64,000 nucleotides of DNA from Odontocerum albicorne (lineage: Eukaryota; Arthropoda; Insecta; Trichoptera; Odontoceridae), in contig OX463859.1 in the NCBI GenBank assembly GCA_949825065.1, forward strand, positions 27,855,847 to 27,919,846, written 5' to 3'. The position numbers and the translations under genes were made by a program. Positions 21,638 through 32,639 of the stretch are shown here, piece after piece. Numbering within the stretch: position 1 is the first letter of the stretch; every line of letters begins with the position of its first letter. The notes under the pieces were generated by a model. That model did not search any database. It was not told the DNA's origin and saw nothing but the letters and a program-made list of their open reading frames with translations.

Positions 21638-22252
21638 TTAACCCTTACAGGTACAGGTAAACTTCCCTTATTTTTACTCAGGCTGCACAAAAAATAAAAA
21701 GTCAAGTTTCTCATTATTTTTTTTTATGTGTTTGAAAAATGATACATACAAATGCTAAATTAACATATTTCCACTTCCTCAGTAGGTCAAGGAATTCCTG
21801 GCGAGGTGGTACAACTTACGTACCACTAGTCAATATTTCCACTGGTACTTCTAATGTACCACCAAATAATGCCGAAATACTTCCAAGTAAAATTAATTTT
21901 TAACCTAAATACAAATATACCACAATCACTGAAGTCAATTTTATCACAACACAACTATTTTTTATTAAAATTTAATATAAATATATAACGTTTTCTTTTA
22001 TACGTACAAATCGGCACACCAAGAACAACTAACTCAATAATATTAGAAGCTAAATGAATTTGAACAGGACCAGAACTGCAGCTGTGCGGATATGAGTCAT
22101 AAGTATTATATTATGCGAAGTGGTACATAATCTGAGCGTTCGTGCAAAAATAGAGAGAGGTTTATTAAATAGTACATTGCGTGTTCCATTGTGCAGTACT
22201 AAGTCAAAAAAAGGTGGTACATAACGTAGACCACTAAGCCTGTAAGAGTTAA
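21638..22252. mobile_element. piggyBac-type MITE, family 3
   Basis: TTAA at 21638-21641 and 22249-22252 with termini CCCTTACAGG and, inverted, CTCTTACAGG. The interior repeats the motif GTGGTAC or GTACCAC at least six times (about 21805, 21832, 21857, 22118, 22212), in both orientations. The minus-strand open frame at its right end, through 'LRYVPPFFDLVLHNG', has no recognised family and may be a decayed coding remnant. Confidence 0.75.
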
Positions 22253-22335
22253 TGGTATTTGATTTAACAAATTTAAGGAGACGATAAAGTTGAACCACCA
22301 AACCAAAAATTATACAAAAATTTTATCATAAATCT

Positions 22336-22415
22336 TAATCGCAGTAAAGCTACGAGTAGCAAAATCTTAATCGCAGTAAAGCTACGAGTAGTAAAGCTAC
22401 GAGTAGCAAAATATA
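22336..22415 (+). repeat. Short tandem repeat, 32-bp type
   Basis: AATCGCAGTAAAGCTACGAG is duplicated, with an extra AGTAAAGCTACGAGT unit in the second copy. Confidence 0.85.
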
Positions 22416-22789
22416 AAAAAACTAAGTCAAAGCTTAACAATTAAATGCTTCCACATAATTGGTCATATTATTTCAAGGTGAGGACAGTGGACGGGGCCTG
22501 AATTCAGTACATCTAATCACACAAAATAACATTAAACATTAATCATGTTCATGTTATATAATAATTTATCCAACAGTTCGGTAGGTCATGTCAGGTAGTT
22601 AGTATTACGTATTACGTATAAAAATAGAGTTCAAATCAGATGAATTTTTAATTATTTTGATTTTTTTACAAAATACTTTTGTAAAACGTGTTTTTTTTTA
22701 CATTTAATGCAGTTTTAACCCAATTAGAGCAAACGCAATACATAATACAGGAATATCTTTAGTCTTGATATAATTAAAATAGGAATAAT

Positions 22790-23750
22790 GGTGACTATTG
22801 TTTAAATCACTTGATCCAACCATACTTTCCTTCACATTTACACTGTACTTTTTTTTTGTTAGTTTTTCTTCATTCATTCGTTCCACGTGCTCAAACCGTC
22901 TCAGAGGGTTCTTCTACATCTTTCTCAATACATCAGTCTTAATAAGTTCACATTAATTCCTAATCACTTTATTCCGTATTCTGTGATTATTTGTTACTCC
23001 ATGTATTATTCGTAAATGGACGCATTTATACAGTTCCTTTCAGTCTTTTCCACGTCCACGTTACACTTCTATATTTCACAGTTGGTGCTAAAATACTGTT
23101 TGGACTATCATCTTAGCAGATTTTAATATTATCCGGTTTGAGTTTATAAAGGGTCTTTCAAATTGAGTGTTTTTTTTTTATTCTATTCTTTTATTCTTTA
23201 ACAAATCCACACAATTTGCTTTGATTTCAAAAACGTTTTATTGGTTATTGAAGTATAATGTATGACATTTAAACACAAAAAAACAATTTCTGCCAAATGT
23301 CCAACTCTTGCAGCTTCACAGATGTCCACCCTTTTGTCAAAATTTTCGATGACATTTTGTGCATAATTGCGGTTCTAACTCACCAATAACGCGAATAATT
23401 TCGTCCAACAGCTCAGGAATTGATTGGTAATCATTCTTATATCATAGACCTAGCTTTTCATGTTATCCCAGAGAAAATAGTCCAACGGTGTCAGATCACA
23501 TGATCTTGATGGCCAATTAACATCACCGTTTCCGGAGATTACAGAACATAAAATATTTCTCAATTTGAACACGTTGTTGTATTGTATACAACTCCATTTT
23601 TATTAATGTCACACATTACACTTATCAAATGTCACAAACCCAGGCAGGTTTGCGACGCCATCTGTGTTTTATCCAAGAATTTAAAAAATCGCTCAATTTG
23701 AACAGTTCTTTATGTTTTTGTGCCCCATTGATCGAATTTTTCCCCACTTA
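22790..23750 (-). mobile_element. LINE-C 3' end, split by a DNA transposon
   Basis: Minus-strand LINE-C. The segment 22790-22920 codes the 'VERMNEEKLTKKKYS' C-terminus, and 22920-23146 covers the decayed upstream part with a 'RSVTWTW' (YGSETW-like) box and AATATTAAAATCTGCTAAGA. The sequence is cut at 23147 by the Tc1/mariner-type element and resumes at 23711 with GTGCCCCATTGATCGAATTT, the antisense of the 'NKVNGAL'-type segment (compare 54890-54905). The upstream limit is uncertain. Confidence 0.7.
23149..23710 (-). mobile_element. Tc1/mariner-superfamily element, internally deleted
   Basis: Termini AAGGGTCTTTCAAATTGAGT and, inverted, AAGAACTGTTCAAATTGAGC are flanked by TA on both sides (23147-23148 and 23711-23712). 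The minus strand codes the end of a transposase: 'NWPSRSCDLTPLDYFLWDN', holding the last catalytic Asp region of the 'W-P-RSPDLTPLDFFLWG' group. A frame change follows, then 'DYQSIPELLDEIIRVIGELE' and more. The N-terminal half is deleted, leaving 562 bp where a full element would be over 1.2 kb. Confidence 0.8.
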
Positions 23751-23759
23751 GCTTTGTAT

Positions 23760-24555
23760 CATATTTACTTTATCTTTCACACTTTCACGATGGTGAAAAT
23801 AAATAAAACGTTACGTTTGGAGTTCGATCAAATAAATCGATTTTTTTCCGATTTATAGCAACTATGGTTTAAAGATAAATATAATATTCTTGGAAGATTT
23901 GTTTGTTTATAAATATTTAACCTTGAGAACCTGTGTAGGGTAAATATAGACGACATTGGATTTCATACGAATATCTTGTGGGTAATTTGAATACATTAAA
24001 GTGACAATACGATAAATAGATAAAAAAAAATCGGAACGAATGATATTTATTGCCCTTCACTATTTTTGACAGATGTCAAAAATAAAATGAACCATTAGGT
24101 CGCTTTAAAAAAATTGCATAACTGAAACCAAAATATACAACGTGGATCTGGGGAAACAGACGATTTTAAAAAAATATATACAATATGAAAAAATTTAACT
24201 TAAATATTTATTTCTTGTTATACAGTTGACCAGCAGATAGCAAATATTTATGTAAAGGAAAAATAGTAACAATTGTGGGTTCTGTAGGCCAAGAGGCCAA
24301 TTTGAGGGGTATTTATGAAGTTAGGTCTTCTAAAATAAAAGAAAAAATAAGTTTTCAAATATTTACTGAACAAAATGTAACGTAAAAATAATTATTTTTT
24401 ATGTCTAATTATAATAAGACTAAAAAAAGACAACAATGGTTAGAAATACGGCACTCCTAATGAGAAATAGAATAACCTTTTTTGAGTTAACATTTCACCA
24501 AATTGTGGTTCAAAGTTAGTACTCACATAATCAAAATTGATTAGGAATGTTCATA
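23760..24555. other. Unassigned AT-rich stretch
   Basis: No gene or element boundary is recognised. It is AT-rich throughout. Confidence 0.35.
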
Positions 24556-24557
24556 TG

Positions 24558-24805
24558 TTAACCACTTGACAGTTTTACCCGAGCGGGACTCGGGCACGAA
24601 GTTTATTTTTATACTTACGAGCTCGAACCTCGTTCGGGAAAATCTTGTTTCGACTTGTTGGAAGTGTTTCTCCCTAGCGTCGTTTAGACAAATCTTGTTT
24701 CAACTTGTTTTCTCCGAACGGAACATATTTTCGTATAGAATTTATCGTTCACAGTTCGTCATTATGTTACGTCGCTTGTTAAAAATCCGACTGTTAAGTG
24801 ATTAA
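24558..24805. mobile_element. piggyBac-type MITE, family 4
   Basis: TTAA at 24558-24561 and 24802-24805. The termini are CCACTTGACAG and, inverted, TCACTTAACAG, matching at 9 of 11 positions. The interior is GC-richer than its flanks, with an imperfect direct repeat (AATCTTGTTTCGACTTGTT and AATCTTGTTTCAACTTGTT). A plus-strand frame is open across it, but no transposase motif is present. Confidence 0.75.
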
Positions 24806-24809
24806 TGCT

Positions 24810-25840
24810 GAATTGAAGTAAGGTTTTAAGCTGGAAACGCTGCCGAATCATAACTGCGTGCCGCCATAGTAGAGGTCACCGAATTTAAAGCTATATGAGC
24901 GTCATATACAAACATATATATTTTCCCTTCTATTCACTTTTCGGCAAATAGTGTTACGCAACATTCCAGTTGCTTCAAATAATTTCTTGCACTTTCAACT
25001 TTAGTTAAAAACAGCACGACACTGTACATTTTTCTATTTCTCTTGTTACCTTCTTTCTCATCTGTGACAACAGTCGCTGCCGTCTCATTAGTAACAACCC
25101 GTTGCACAATCTCTTCAACATTTAATAAATTCAGATAAGTAACGGAAAATAAAGTGCGAGTAGGTGGCACATATTAAATGGCCAGGGGATATTTACAATT
25201 GAATAAAGCTTGTATCCGGTGCATAGAGGGCCTTCAAAGAAAACATGGTCAAAAGTGAACTCGCCTATTCCATAATAATAAATTGATCGAATGAATTAAT
25301 AATTATATTAGTGAATGAAAAAGTGGGTCAATGAGGGAAAAAATAATAAACACCTTTGTTGAAAGGTTTTTGACATAAACCAGACAAAACTAGTTTTAAC
25401 TAAGGAAACAAAATGCTATAAATTAACAGTTTTTTTTCTAGTGATGAAAACCAGTTAAAATTATTACGAAATCTTTATGAATAATGAAAAATTGTGCAAA
25501 TTTTTAAGTAGTTTTCATTGTTATTTTGCCAGCAAAATGCGTTTGAGCACTTCCATTGTACTCGAAAAATTACAATAACGATTTTCACGCAATATTAATA
25601 ATTTAAATGAAAATGAGACTAATTTATGTTAAAATATTTTTACTTGGAAAGTTCTTACTAATTATAAGAGTTTTCAGTTCACTTTACTGTCAACATCATT
25701 GTATTGAATTGTATTTCAATTTGAGAGCTGAAATTTTTCATTGAGTTGAAATAGAGATACATTAAATCAGGACTAAAAGTCCCTATCGTGTGCTGATTTG
25801 AGACTCTGATAAGAAATAATTCATTACTGGTATCAAATCG
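24810..25840. other. Unassigned stretch
   Basis: The minus-strand open frame 25170-24934 is plausible in composition but has no recognised motif. The rest is AT-rich with no repeat or boundary seen. Confidence 0.35.
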
Positions 25841-25844
25841 TCGT

Positions 25845-26225
25845 CGTTATTGGGCCTGGTAGTTCCAACGTTATTGGGCCTGGTAGTTCCAACATTATTG
25901 GGCCTGGTAATTCCAACGTTAATTCAGTTGGAAAGCGAAGATGTGCCGTGAAGCCTTTTGTTTTTTTTTTCAAGTAAGTAAGCCGTTGCAGACCAGCAAA
26001 ATTACAGGCCACACTGAAGTAAGTGGATCGGCACAAAGCATGTTTTTTTTTCTCACTTTTTGAATGAACAGATATGACCGAAGTCGTAGATATCATTTAC
26101 CCCTCTCCGTATACTAGGCGGAAAAAATATCTGTATCATTTGAAGGAAGTAACAACAACGCGAGGATCGAACCGGCGACCTTCCGTATAGAAGTCCAGTG
26201 CTTTACCGCGTACCCATGCACCTCA
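25845..26225 (-). mobile_element. SINE-A, near full length
   Basis: Minus-strand copy. The head at 26225-26150 has box A-like GGGTACGCGGTAAAGCACTG and box B-like GCCGGTTCGATCC. The body follows, with the ATGACCGAAGTC segment and the middle 'gccacactgaagtaagtggatcgg'. The 3' end near 25850-25922 contains three 25-bp tandem units of GGGCCTGGTAGTTCCAACG, an expansion not seen in the other copies. Confidence 0.8.
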
Positions 26226-26339
26226 AAACTTTTTATACAGATTAATACAAAGTTATACAAATTGATATTTTTAAATCTGGAAATATTAGAATTAAAATCA
26301 GAAGAGAAAGCTTTAATTGTAAGTAAATAAATGCAGCAA

Positions 26340-26690
26340 TTGTCAAATTGTGTGAATTTAAGGCTAACGTGTTGAGCAAGATAAGAAGAAGAGTGTTTTT
26401 GAATGGTTTGTGCCCGTGGAACGAATGAATGAAAAAATAATAACAAACACATATACACTCCAAATGTGAGTAGTAGGCGTAGTAAAGGAAGATCTTGGAA
26501 AGTATGCTTGGATCAAGTGTGTAAGATATTTTGAAAGAAAGAAATTTTAAAAGATAGATAAATTGTAGGAGCTGTATGAGAAAGTGTATGGATGTTAACG
26601 AGGCGAAAGGTGTGTGTTGCGATAGGAAAGTCTGGCGCCTTGTCAGCTCTGACTACTCGAGTGAAAAGGCGTGACGGTTTTCGTGTTAAA
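26340..26690 (+). mobile_element. LINE-C 3' end
   Basis: Plus-strand LINE-C tail with TGTGTGAATTTAAGGCTAAC, a decayed 'FEWFVPVERMNEKIITN'-type segment, AAAGTATGCTTGGATCAAGT and the pyrimidine-rich terminal part (GTCTGGCGCCTTGTCAGCTC), ending near 26690. Frame breaks throughout. Confidence 0.75.
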
Positions 26691-26721
26691 AAATTGAAAA
26701 ATTAATTCAATAAAAATACAA

Positions 26722-27030
26722 ATGACAACCTCTGTAGCCTAGTGGTAACAATCTTGACTACCACTCGGAGATTTCAGGCTTGACTCCCGATAGTACCCAA
26801 AAAAAAAGATGCCAGTCTGGTAAAACGAGTTCGCCTGGTAACAATACTCGCACGCACAGAACGGTAGCCTTGCCAATATGTTCAATGACGAACGCGAGTT
26901 CCGTGCTTACTCCTGAGTTTCTAAACCCGAAGGCTCGCTTACTGGGACCAAAGACAATATTATCTCCCAGCCACGCTCTTCAATATGTCCAAAACACTAA
27001 TTCGGATATATTAAAGGATATCATACGAAA
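26722..27030 (+). mobile_element. SINE-C, best copy
   Basis: tRNA-like head: box A-like TAGCCTAGTGGTAACAATCT and box B-like GGCTTGACTCCCG about 30 bases downstream. The body is shared with the inverted copy at 12545-12850 (ACTCGCACGCACAG, TGGGACCAAAGACAATATTA, GCCACGCTCTTCAATATGTC). The open frame 26780-27034 crosses it and is a shadow. Confidence 0.7.
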
Positions 27031-27370
27031 ATAAATTGATACATATGTTATGTACAAACATGCCTTCAGTTATGTATCCTACAGACACTTGTAGATTCTA
27101 TAAATATGTTAAATAAGAATAAATGATGACGCAATGTAATATTCTCGTACAATTGTATAACTAAAAGAAAAGAGATATTTTGTGTAATTCGGACATATTG
27201 AAGGGAACCATACGATAATAAATCAATACTATATATTTAATACAAACATGCCTTCAGTTATGTATCCTACAGACACTTGTAGATCCTATAAATATGTTAA
27301 ATAAGAATAAATGATGACGCAATGTCTTATACAATTGAATAACTTAAAGAAAACAGATATTTAGTGTAAC
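27000..27370 (+). repeat. Tandem duplication, about 188 bp x 2
   Basis: Both units carry AACATGCCTTCAGTTATGTA, ACACTTGTAGATTCTATAAA (or GATCC) and GAATAAATGATGACGCAATG, each preceded by TTCGGACATATTGAAGG or a close match. The left unit overlaps the SINE-C 3' end, so the duplication started within or next to SINE-C. Confidence 0.85.
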
Positions 27371-27624
27371 GTGCCCTTCAATACTGCTCAAGACTCATTG
27401 ACCCAGAACATAGGTTTGCGTTTTCTCAGTAGTATTTGCTTACCGCAAAGAGGTCGATTGTGCAACGTGTCACTGGTCGACCGAGAAATCTGCAAAGGTT
27501 CAATGAGTTACGCAATAAAATTAAAAGCATGACAAGTGTTTCATTTCTTTTATAATTTTTTTCTTTCTCAATACATAATAGTGTAAAACTTGATTTACAC
27601 GCAATAATAGTAGTAGAGTATAAA

Positions 27625-27910
27625 ACGGGATGCATGACCGCGAAGTAACGCACTGGACTTCCATAAGGAAGATCACCAGTTCGAACCCCGGGCTTTGTTA
27701 TTTTTTTCCGCCTAGTATTCAAGAGTATAAATAAGCGTACCTATGACTTCCGTCATATCTATTCTTTAAAAAAAAAAAAAAGGGAAAATATGCCGGTGTG
27801 CTCCGATCGTCTCACTTCTGTGCGCTATCGGATCCAATACAACGGTGTGGTCTATGAGTTTGCAGGTACGCAACGACACACTCTCTTGAAAAAAGAGCCC
27901 ACAGTACAGT
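27625..27910 (+). mobile_element. SINE-A copy
   Basis: Head GCATGACCGCGAAGTAACGC with box B-like CACCAGTTCGAACCCCG, body with TCCGCCTAGTATTCAAGAGT and ACTTCCGTCATATCTATTC. The 3' half (ATGCCGGTGTGCTCCGATCG, then AACGGTGTGGTCTATGAG) runs to about 27910. The order matches the copy at 42210-42590. Confidence 0.8.
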
Positions 27911-27919
27911 TTCGCTTTT

Positions 27920-28400
27920 CAACTGATTTGACGTTGGAAAAATACTATTTTTTTAATTTAATATAAAAACTACTATGTTTTTTAGATCCAATAGGAAAAA
28001 TATTTATTTTTTGCATCCAATGAGGAAAATACTTATTTTTTTGCATCTGAACTTTTTATATTTTCATCATTGGTCGAGACAACGACATTACATCACACCA
28101 TAATCATATCCATTAATAACATAAAGACCACTCTAAATGGACAATGTCCTATTAAGTTGTAAAAATCGTACAAAGTGACAATTTCGGTATTTGATTCATT
28201 CTACATCCGTTTGACGTCAATGTATCCAAGTATAAAATAAATGGATTATAATTTTAGGCAGACATCCCGAACTTGGGTTGCCTACAAAATAATACGATAA
28301 ATATGTTGTTTTTTTTAGTGCGGCTGGCTTACATATGTACTTATTTCAATATTTTCATTAAAAGGAGACAATTTTTTTTAAATCTATGAATGTTAAACTC
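27920..28400. other. Unassigned AT-rich stretch
   Basis: A short direct repeat of AGGAAAATA(C/T)TTATTTTTTGCATC occurs twice near 28000. Nothing else is recognised. Confidence 0.4.
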
Positions 28401-28404
28401 GCGC

Positions 28405-28735
28405 ATTCATTGGCATGCTTTAAGAAGCGACTGAAAGAATTATTTATTTCTAGTCAGTAATATAACTTGTTTCATTCCACATTTTTCTTTCCTCTTCACC
28501 ATTCCTTCCTTTTTATTTGATTGATATCTCACTTTATATGAAAAGGAATTTTCGGGTTATTGGTGATTGTCTTAGAGAAGTGTATGAGCGTATACTCACG
28601 TATGTGTAGTCATTTCAAAGTTTTTTTTTGCGACCAAGTAACTTGCCTTATTTAATTTTGTCTAGTTGGTTGGAAGCGATTGCCGCATGGCAATAAGATC
28701 GTTTTGGCAATTAAGTTTTAATAAATAAAAATTAT
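28405..28735 (+). mobile_element. LINE-A 3' end
   Basis: Plus-strand copy starting with the last RT codons (TGCTTTAAGAAGCGACTGAA), followed by the 3' UTR and the hairpin ATTGCC-GCAT-GGCAAT near 28678. It ends in a TAAA-type tail. The coding part is only the last 20 or so residues. Confidence 0.85.
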
Positions 28736-28797
28736 TCAAAATATGTACTTATTACATTTTTTTAGTGAATTTTTAATACAAGTTTAATTTATTTTTT

Positions 28798-29349
28798 AAC
28801 ATAACCACACCAACATAACCACACCAACATAACCACACCAACATAACCACACCAACATAACCACACCAACATAACCACACCAACATAACCACACCAACAT
28901 AACCACACCAACATAACCACACCAACATAACCACACCAACATAACCACACCAACATAACCACACCAACATAACCACACCAACATAACCACACCAACATAA
29001 CCACACCAACATAACCACACCAACATAACCACACCAACATAACCACACCAACATAACCACACCAACATAACCACACCAACATAACCACACCAACATAACC
29101 ACGCCAACATAACCACGCCAACATAATCACGCCAACATTACCACGCCAACATAACCACGCCAACATTACCACGCCAACATAACCACGCCAACATAACCAC
29201 GCTAACATAACCACGCCAACATAACCACACCAACATAACCACGCCAACATAACCACGCCAACATAACCACGCCAACATAACCACGCCAACATCCCCACAC
29301 CAACATAACCACACCAACATAACCACACCAACATAACAACACCAACATA
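28798..29349. repeat. 14-bp minisatellite, 39 copies
   Basis: The unit is ATAACCACACCAAC. Counting phase from 28801 to 29341 shows no insertion or deletion over 38 units, only substitutions. The first 300 bp are pure CCACACC type and contain no G on the plus strand. From 29101 to about 29290 most units have CCACGCC, and the array then returns to CCACACC. The minus strand is G/T only in the first block. The long minus-strand open frames are by-products of the 42-bp (3 x 14) coding period. Confidence 0.97.
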
Positions 29350-29439
29350 TCATAAGTGCAAAATTTACGTATATTCTGACTTTTGGCGCCGTGGAAAAAT
29401 CCAGTTACATTATTGGCGCCATGAACATAAAAAGTTTGG

Positions 29440-29860
29440 GTATCACTGAACTAAATCTAATCCAAAAGCGATTTGCACGTCGATATCTTTCAACAAAGGA
29501 AATGAAAACACTTATAAATTAATTTGTTATATCGCGTCTGGATTGTTGTAATTCCATATATTCTGGTTTGCCTGATTCTCAAATTCTAGACTCCAGTCTG
29601 TTTCCAATGCAGCTGCTAGGCAGATATATGGTAGTCATTAATATTGTAATTTGTCTGCTTCTAAAAAATTTACGCTGACTTAAGTGTCGCGAATAGATTG
29701 ATTTCAAACTTTGTATTCAAGTCCCTGAATGGGATGATCCCATTGTATCTGTGTCTGGGGATGTTCCTTCGGAGAGGAGTACAGCTTTGAAGTCGATTTC
29801 TTCTTCATCTAATAAATTGGTGTGTATTATGATAGATGTTTTGACATTGGTGGTCTTGTA
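29440..29860 (+). mobile_element. CR1/L2-like LINE RT C-terminal relic
   Basis: Across frames the plus strand has 'LNLIQKRFARRYLS', 'FVISRLDCCNSIYSGLPDSQ' (the common L.LSRLDYCNSLL.GLP block), a decayed 'NAAARQIYG'-like run, 'RIDFKLCIQVPEWDDPIVS' and a trailing segment. This is the standard order of the C-terminal region in CR1/L2-type elements. Frame breaks show it is dead. The clade is a best guess. Confidence 0.7.
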
Positions 29861-30139
29861 GCATAGAATGGTCTATATTATAGTAACAGAGATTCGGGTG
29901 GTGTATGCAGCTATAGGAAACACTTGAATACAAACTTTTTTGAAAAGTTTTATGATGCTATATGAACACTATTGACACACACTACACTACACCAAAAACC
30001 GAATGTGTTACTATCACATATCGAAAGATGTATAGTACAAAGGTTTCTTTATAGTTCGTTTTTCCTTAGTTAGTTTTCTGCGGTTTTCTTACCAAATATT
30101 TTTTCCTAAACATATGCAGATGTGGGGAAGTAACTACCT

Positions 30140-30235
30140 TCTATAATAATGGGTTTGAGTCCAGAGTTAGAGCGCCCTTGAGGAGAGTTTGCTCTCTAAA
30201 CGACGCTATATAAATAGTCGTCATTATTATACATT
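30140..30235 (+). repeat. Repeat D copy
   Basis: Contains GGGTTTGAGTCCAGAGTTAG, AGCGCCCTTGAGGAGAGTTT and ends in ATTATTAT. Related to 58515-58585 (plus), 15470-15590 and 33480-33605 (minus). Confidence 0.65.
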
Positions 30236-30574
30236 CTTAAGGCTGTCAGCATTTGCGTTTCTTTCTTGGAAAATGACGGCAAAAAGGAGTATAGTACATA
30301 AAGAAGTTGTGCCCATTCCAGAAGTCCTTGTTCTTGAGATAGAGAAAACGGCTCGACCCAAAGATTTTCACTAACTCGTGACGTCCATTTAGATTAAGGC
30401 TTTCAGTTAACCACCTAATTCAACTGACCGGTCTTCGATTTTTAACATCCAAGAAACCGGTCGACAGGTTTTAACCGGATAAACCAACTTTCTTATATAC
30501 TTACGTTATCATTTATTTTTTTAAATACTATAGTATTACCGTGGTAAATTCACTTGTGTTTTGAAAATAGGAAA

Positions 30575-30655
30575 ATCTTATTGGCAGTCTCGGGATTTGA
30601 ACACACGACCTATTGCACTTAAGTCTACAACTCGACAAACTTTGCCACGGAGCTA
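30575..30655 (-). mobile_element. SINE tRNA-like head, fragment
   Basis: Antisense of a tRNA-like head: box A-like AGCTCCGTGGCAAAGTTTGT and box B-like GTGTTCAAATCCCG. It resembles SINE-B but no tail is found. Confidence 0.5.
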
Positions 30656-30899
30656 CTCCCCGTACTCGGTATTATTTATTGATAATTTACAGTATATCGA
30701 GTAAAAATAACTGGTTTTCGATTATTTTCATACTGTCCAAATAATCGGTTAACTAGGAAGGAAATCTTATTAAGATGCTGTGGAGGAAGATTGAAACTGA
30801 TTATATGCTCTTATTATATGGTGTTTGTTCTTGTTATATGCCATCGTTATTAATTATCTTTTTTTTAATTTATACTTTTAATTTTTACAATAAAATATC

Positions 30900-31440
30900 A
30901 TCATCATAATCATTTTCAACCAGGGTCGATCCACTGCTGAATGAAGGTCTCCCAAAGTTGACTCCAAATAGTTCGATTTTTTGCTCGTTGATGCCACGTG
31001 ATGCTGCCATGCTTCCTGATTTCATCTATCCAGCGTACCTTCGGTCTTCTTCTGGGCCTCATTATGCCTCATGGGTATCATTGGATTATTTCGGATGTCT
31101 ATCGGGAGTCTGACATTCTGGCTACGTGTCCTGCCCATTGCCACTTCATTCTTTTGCACACCTTTATAACGTCTTCTACTTTTGTTATATTGCGAATCCA
31201 GGTGTTCTGTTTACGGTATCTTTTAGTATATCCCAACATGCATCTCTCCATGCCCCTTTGTGCGATCTATTTTGTGTGTTCTTTACTGTGAGCGTCCATG
31301 TCACGCATCCATACGTAAGTACTGGGAGAATACACTGGTTGTAGACCCTTTACTTCAAGGATATTGGGAGATTACTTTTGAAGACGTTTAAGCGTCCAAA
31401 TGAGCTCCATGGTAGTTTTGTTTTTCGTGCTATTTCCTCT
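30900..31440 (-). mobile_element. RTE-like LINE 3' end
   Basis: The minus strand reads as the C-terminal end common in RTE-type elements. The antisense of CAGCGTACCTTCGGTCTTCT gives an 'RRPKVRWIDEI'-like stretch, the antisense of CTGGCTACGTGTCCTGCCCA gives 'WAGHVARM'-type residues, and the end near 30915-30975 gives a 'FGRPSFSSGSTLV'-like tail. The plus-strand open frames over it (30998-31344) are antisense shadows. Confidence 0.7.
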
Positions 31441-31539
31441 GACATGCCAATAATAAAATATATAACAATAAATATTTACCATGTAAGTTCTAAGTACTTT
31501 CTTCCTAACTAGGCGAATGCCCATTCTAAGGTAGGTAGT

Positions 31540-32090
31540 TTACACAACGTTATGTGCTCCCACTGTATGTTTAACGATCCCGTTATATGTTATATGTTCC
31601 CGTTACATGTACTCATTTATATGTGTCCAATATATGTTATATCGTATATTCGCACTATACTTTATACACATATGCTCCGTTTATATGGTATATATTCTCA
31701 TTATACATTATATACTCTCATCATATGATATACACTCCCACTACATGTTATGTGCTGTCGTTATATGTTTCCGATACATGTTATATATTTCCGTTATATG
31801 ATGTATAAATCCATTATATGGTATATGTTCCCGTGATGTGTGCTCGTTCTACGTTATATACTCCCAACACATGTTATATGCTCTTTTCGTATGTTATATG
31901 TTTCTGTTATATGTTATATATTTCCATTATATGATATATAAATCCATTATATGGTATATGTTCCCGTGATATGTACTCGTTCTACGTTATATACTCCCAA
32001 AACATGTTATATGCTCTCTTCGTATGTTATATGTTTCCGTTATATGTTATATATTTCCGTTATATGATATATAATTCCTTTAAGTTTTAC
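31540..32090 (+). repeat. Degenerate TATATG repeat with 134-bp duplication
   Basis: A run of variants of TTATATGTTCCCGTTATATG. Within it a unit of about 134 bp is repeated, with ATAAATCCATTATATGGTAT at 31806 and again at about 31940, followed in both by a TTCTACGTTATATACTCCCA stretch. This is low-complexity growth by slippage and then block duplication. Confidence 0.85.
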
Positions 32091-32639
32091 TAAAACATAT
32101 AACCTCGTTTTTAAGTTTCCCGTGAATACTTAAGTCTTTGAAAGTATCCCAAAATAATTGTTTATTTTAATTCCTGAATAGTTTGAGTTTCAACCTTCAT
32201 TTCCTTTGAGATTCGTCAATTTAAAATTAAAAAATGACAACATTTCAAATGCCAGCTTGTAAAACATCAAAAGGTTTTGCAATAAATGAGTTTAAAGTAC
32301 ATGAGAAGTTGAATAGCCTCAAAAAAAGTGGGCCAAATCATTCTCTGTTTCGTTTAGTTTATATTACGAATATAATATTTCGTTAAATATTAATGGTATA
32401 TCAAACAAAATTGTGGGAAAATGAAGGGATAAAAATGAGTCAGATTGCATACACAAATAATTCATCAATTATATATTTAAAATTTCCGCAATTATATATG
32501 GGTAAGTTAATGTATAACATTAACACTGTAAAAATGTTCATACTCGTAAATAATTTGTTCGCAACACCTGTTAGTGATTTAACACAAATCATTCCTAACT
32601 ATATATTATTATACCTGTTTCCAATTTTAGCACATTTTT

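Noticed and set aside
28789..29334. A 181-codon minus-strand frame rich in Trp, Cys and Val
   Set aside because: It is the direct result of a 14-bp repeat read three units at a time. Several frames are open at once, so there is no sign of coding selection.
28798..29349. A telomere-type repeat
   Set aside because: The G/T-rich strand resembles telomeric DNA in bias only. The 14-bp unit does not contain TTAGG or a known telomere unit, and the array is internal.
30998..31344. Plus-strand membrane-like proteins
   Set aside because: They are antisense shadows of an RTE-like LINE 3' end.
31587..31808. Tyrosine-rich open frames
   Set aside because: They come from the degenerate TATATG repeat.
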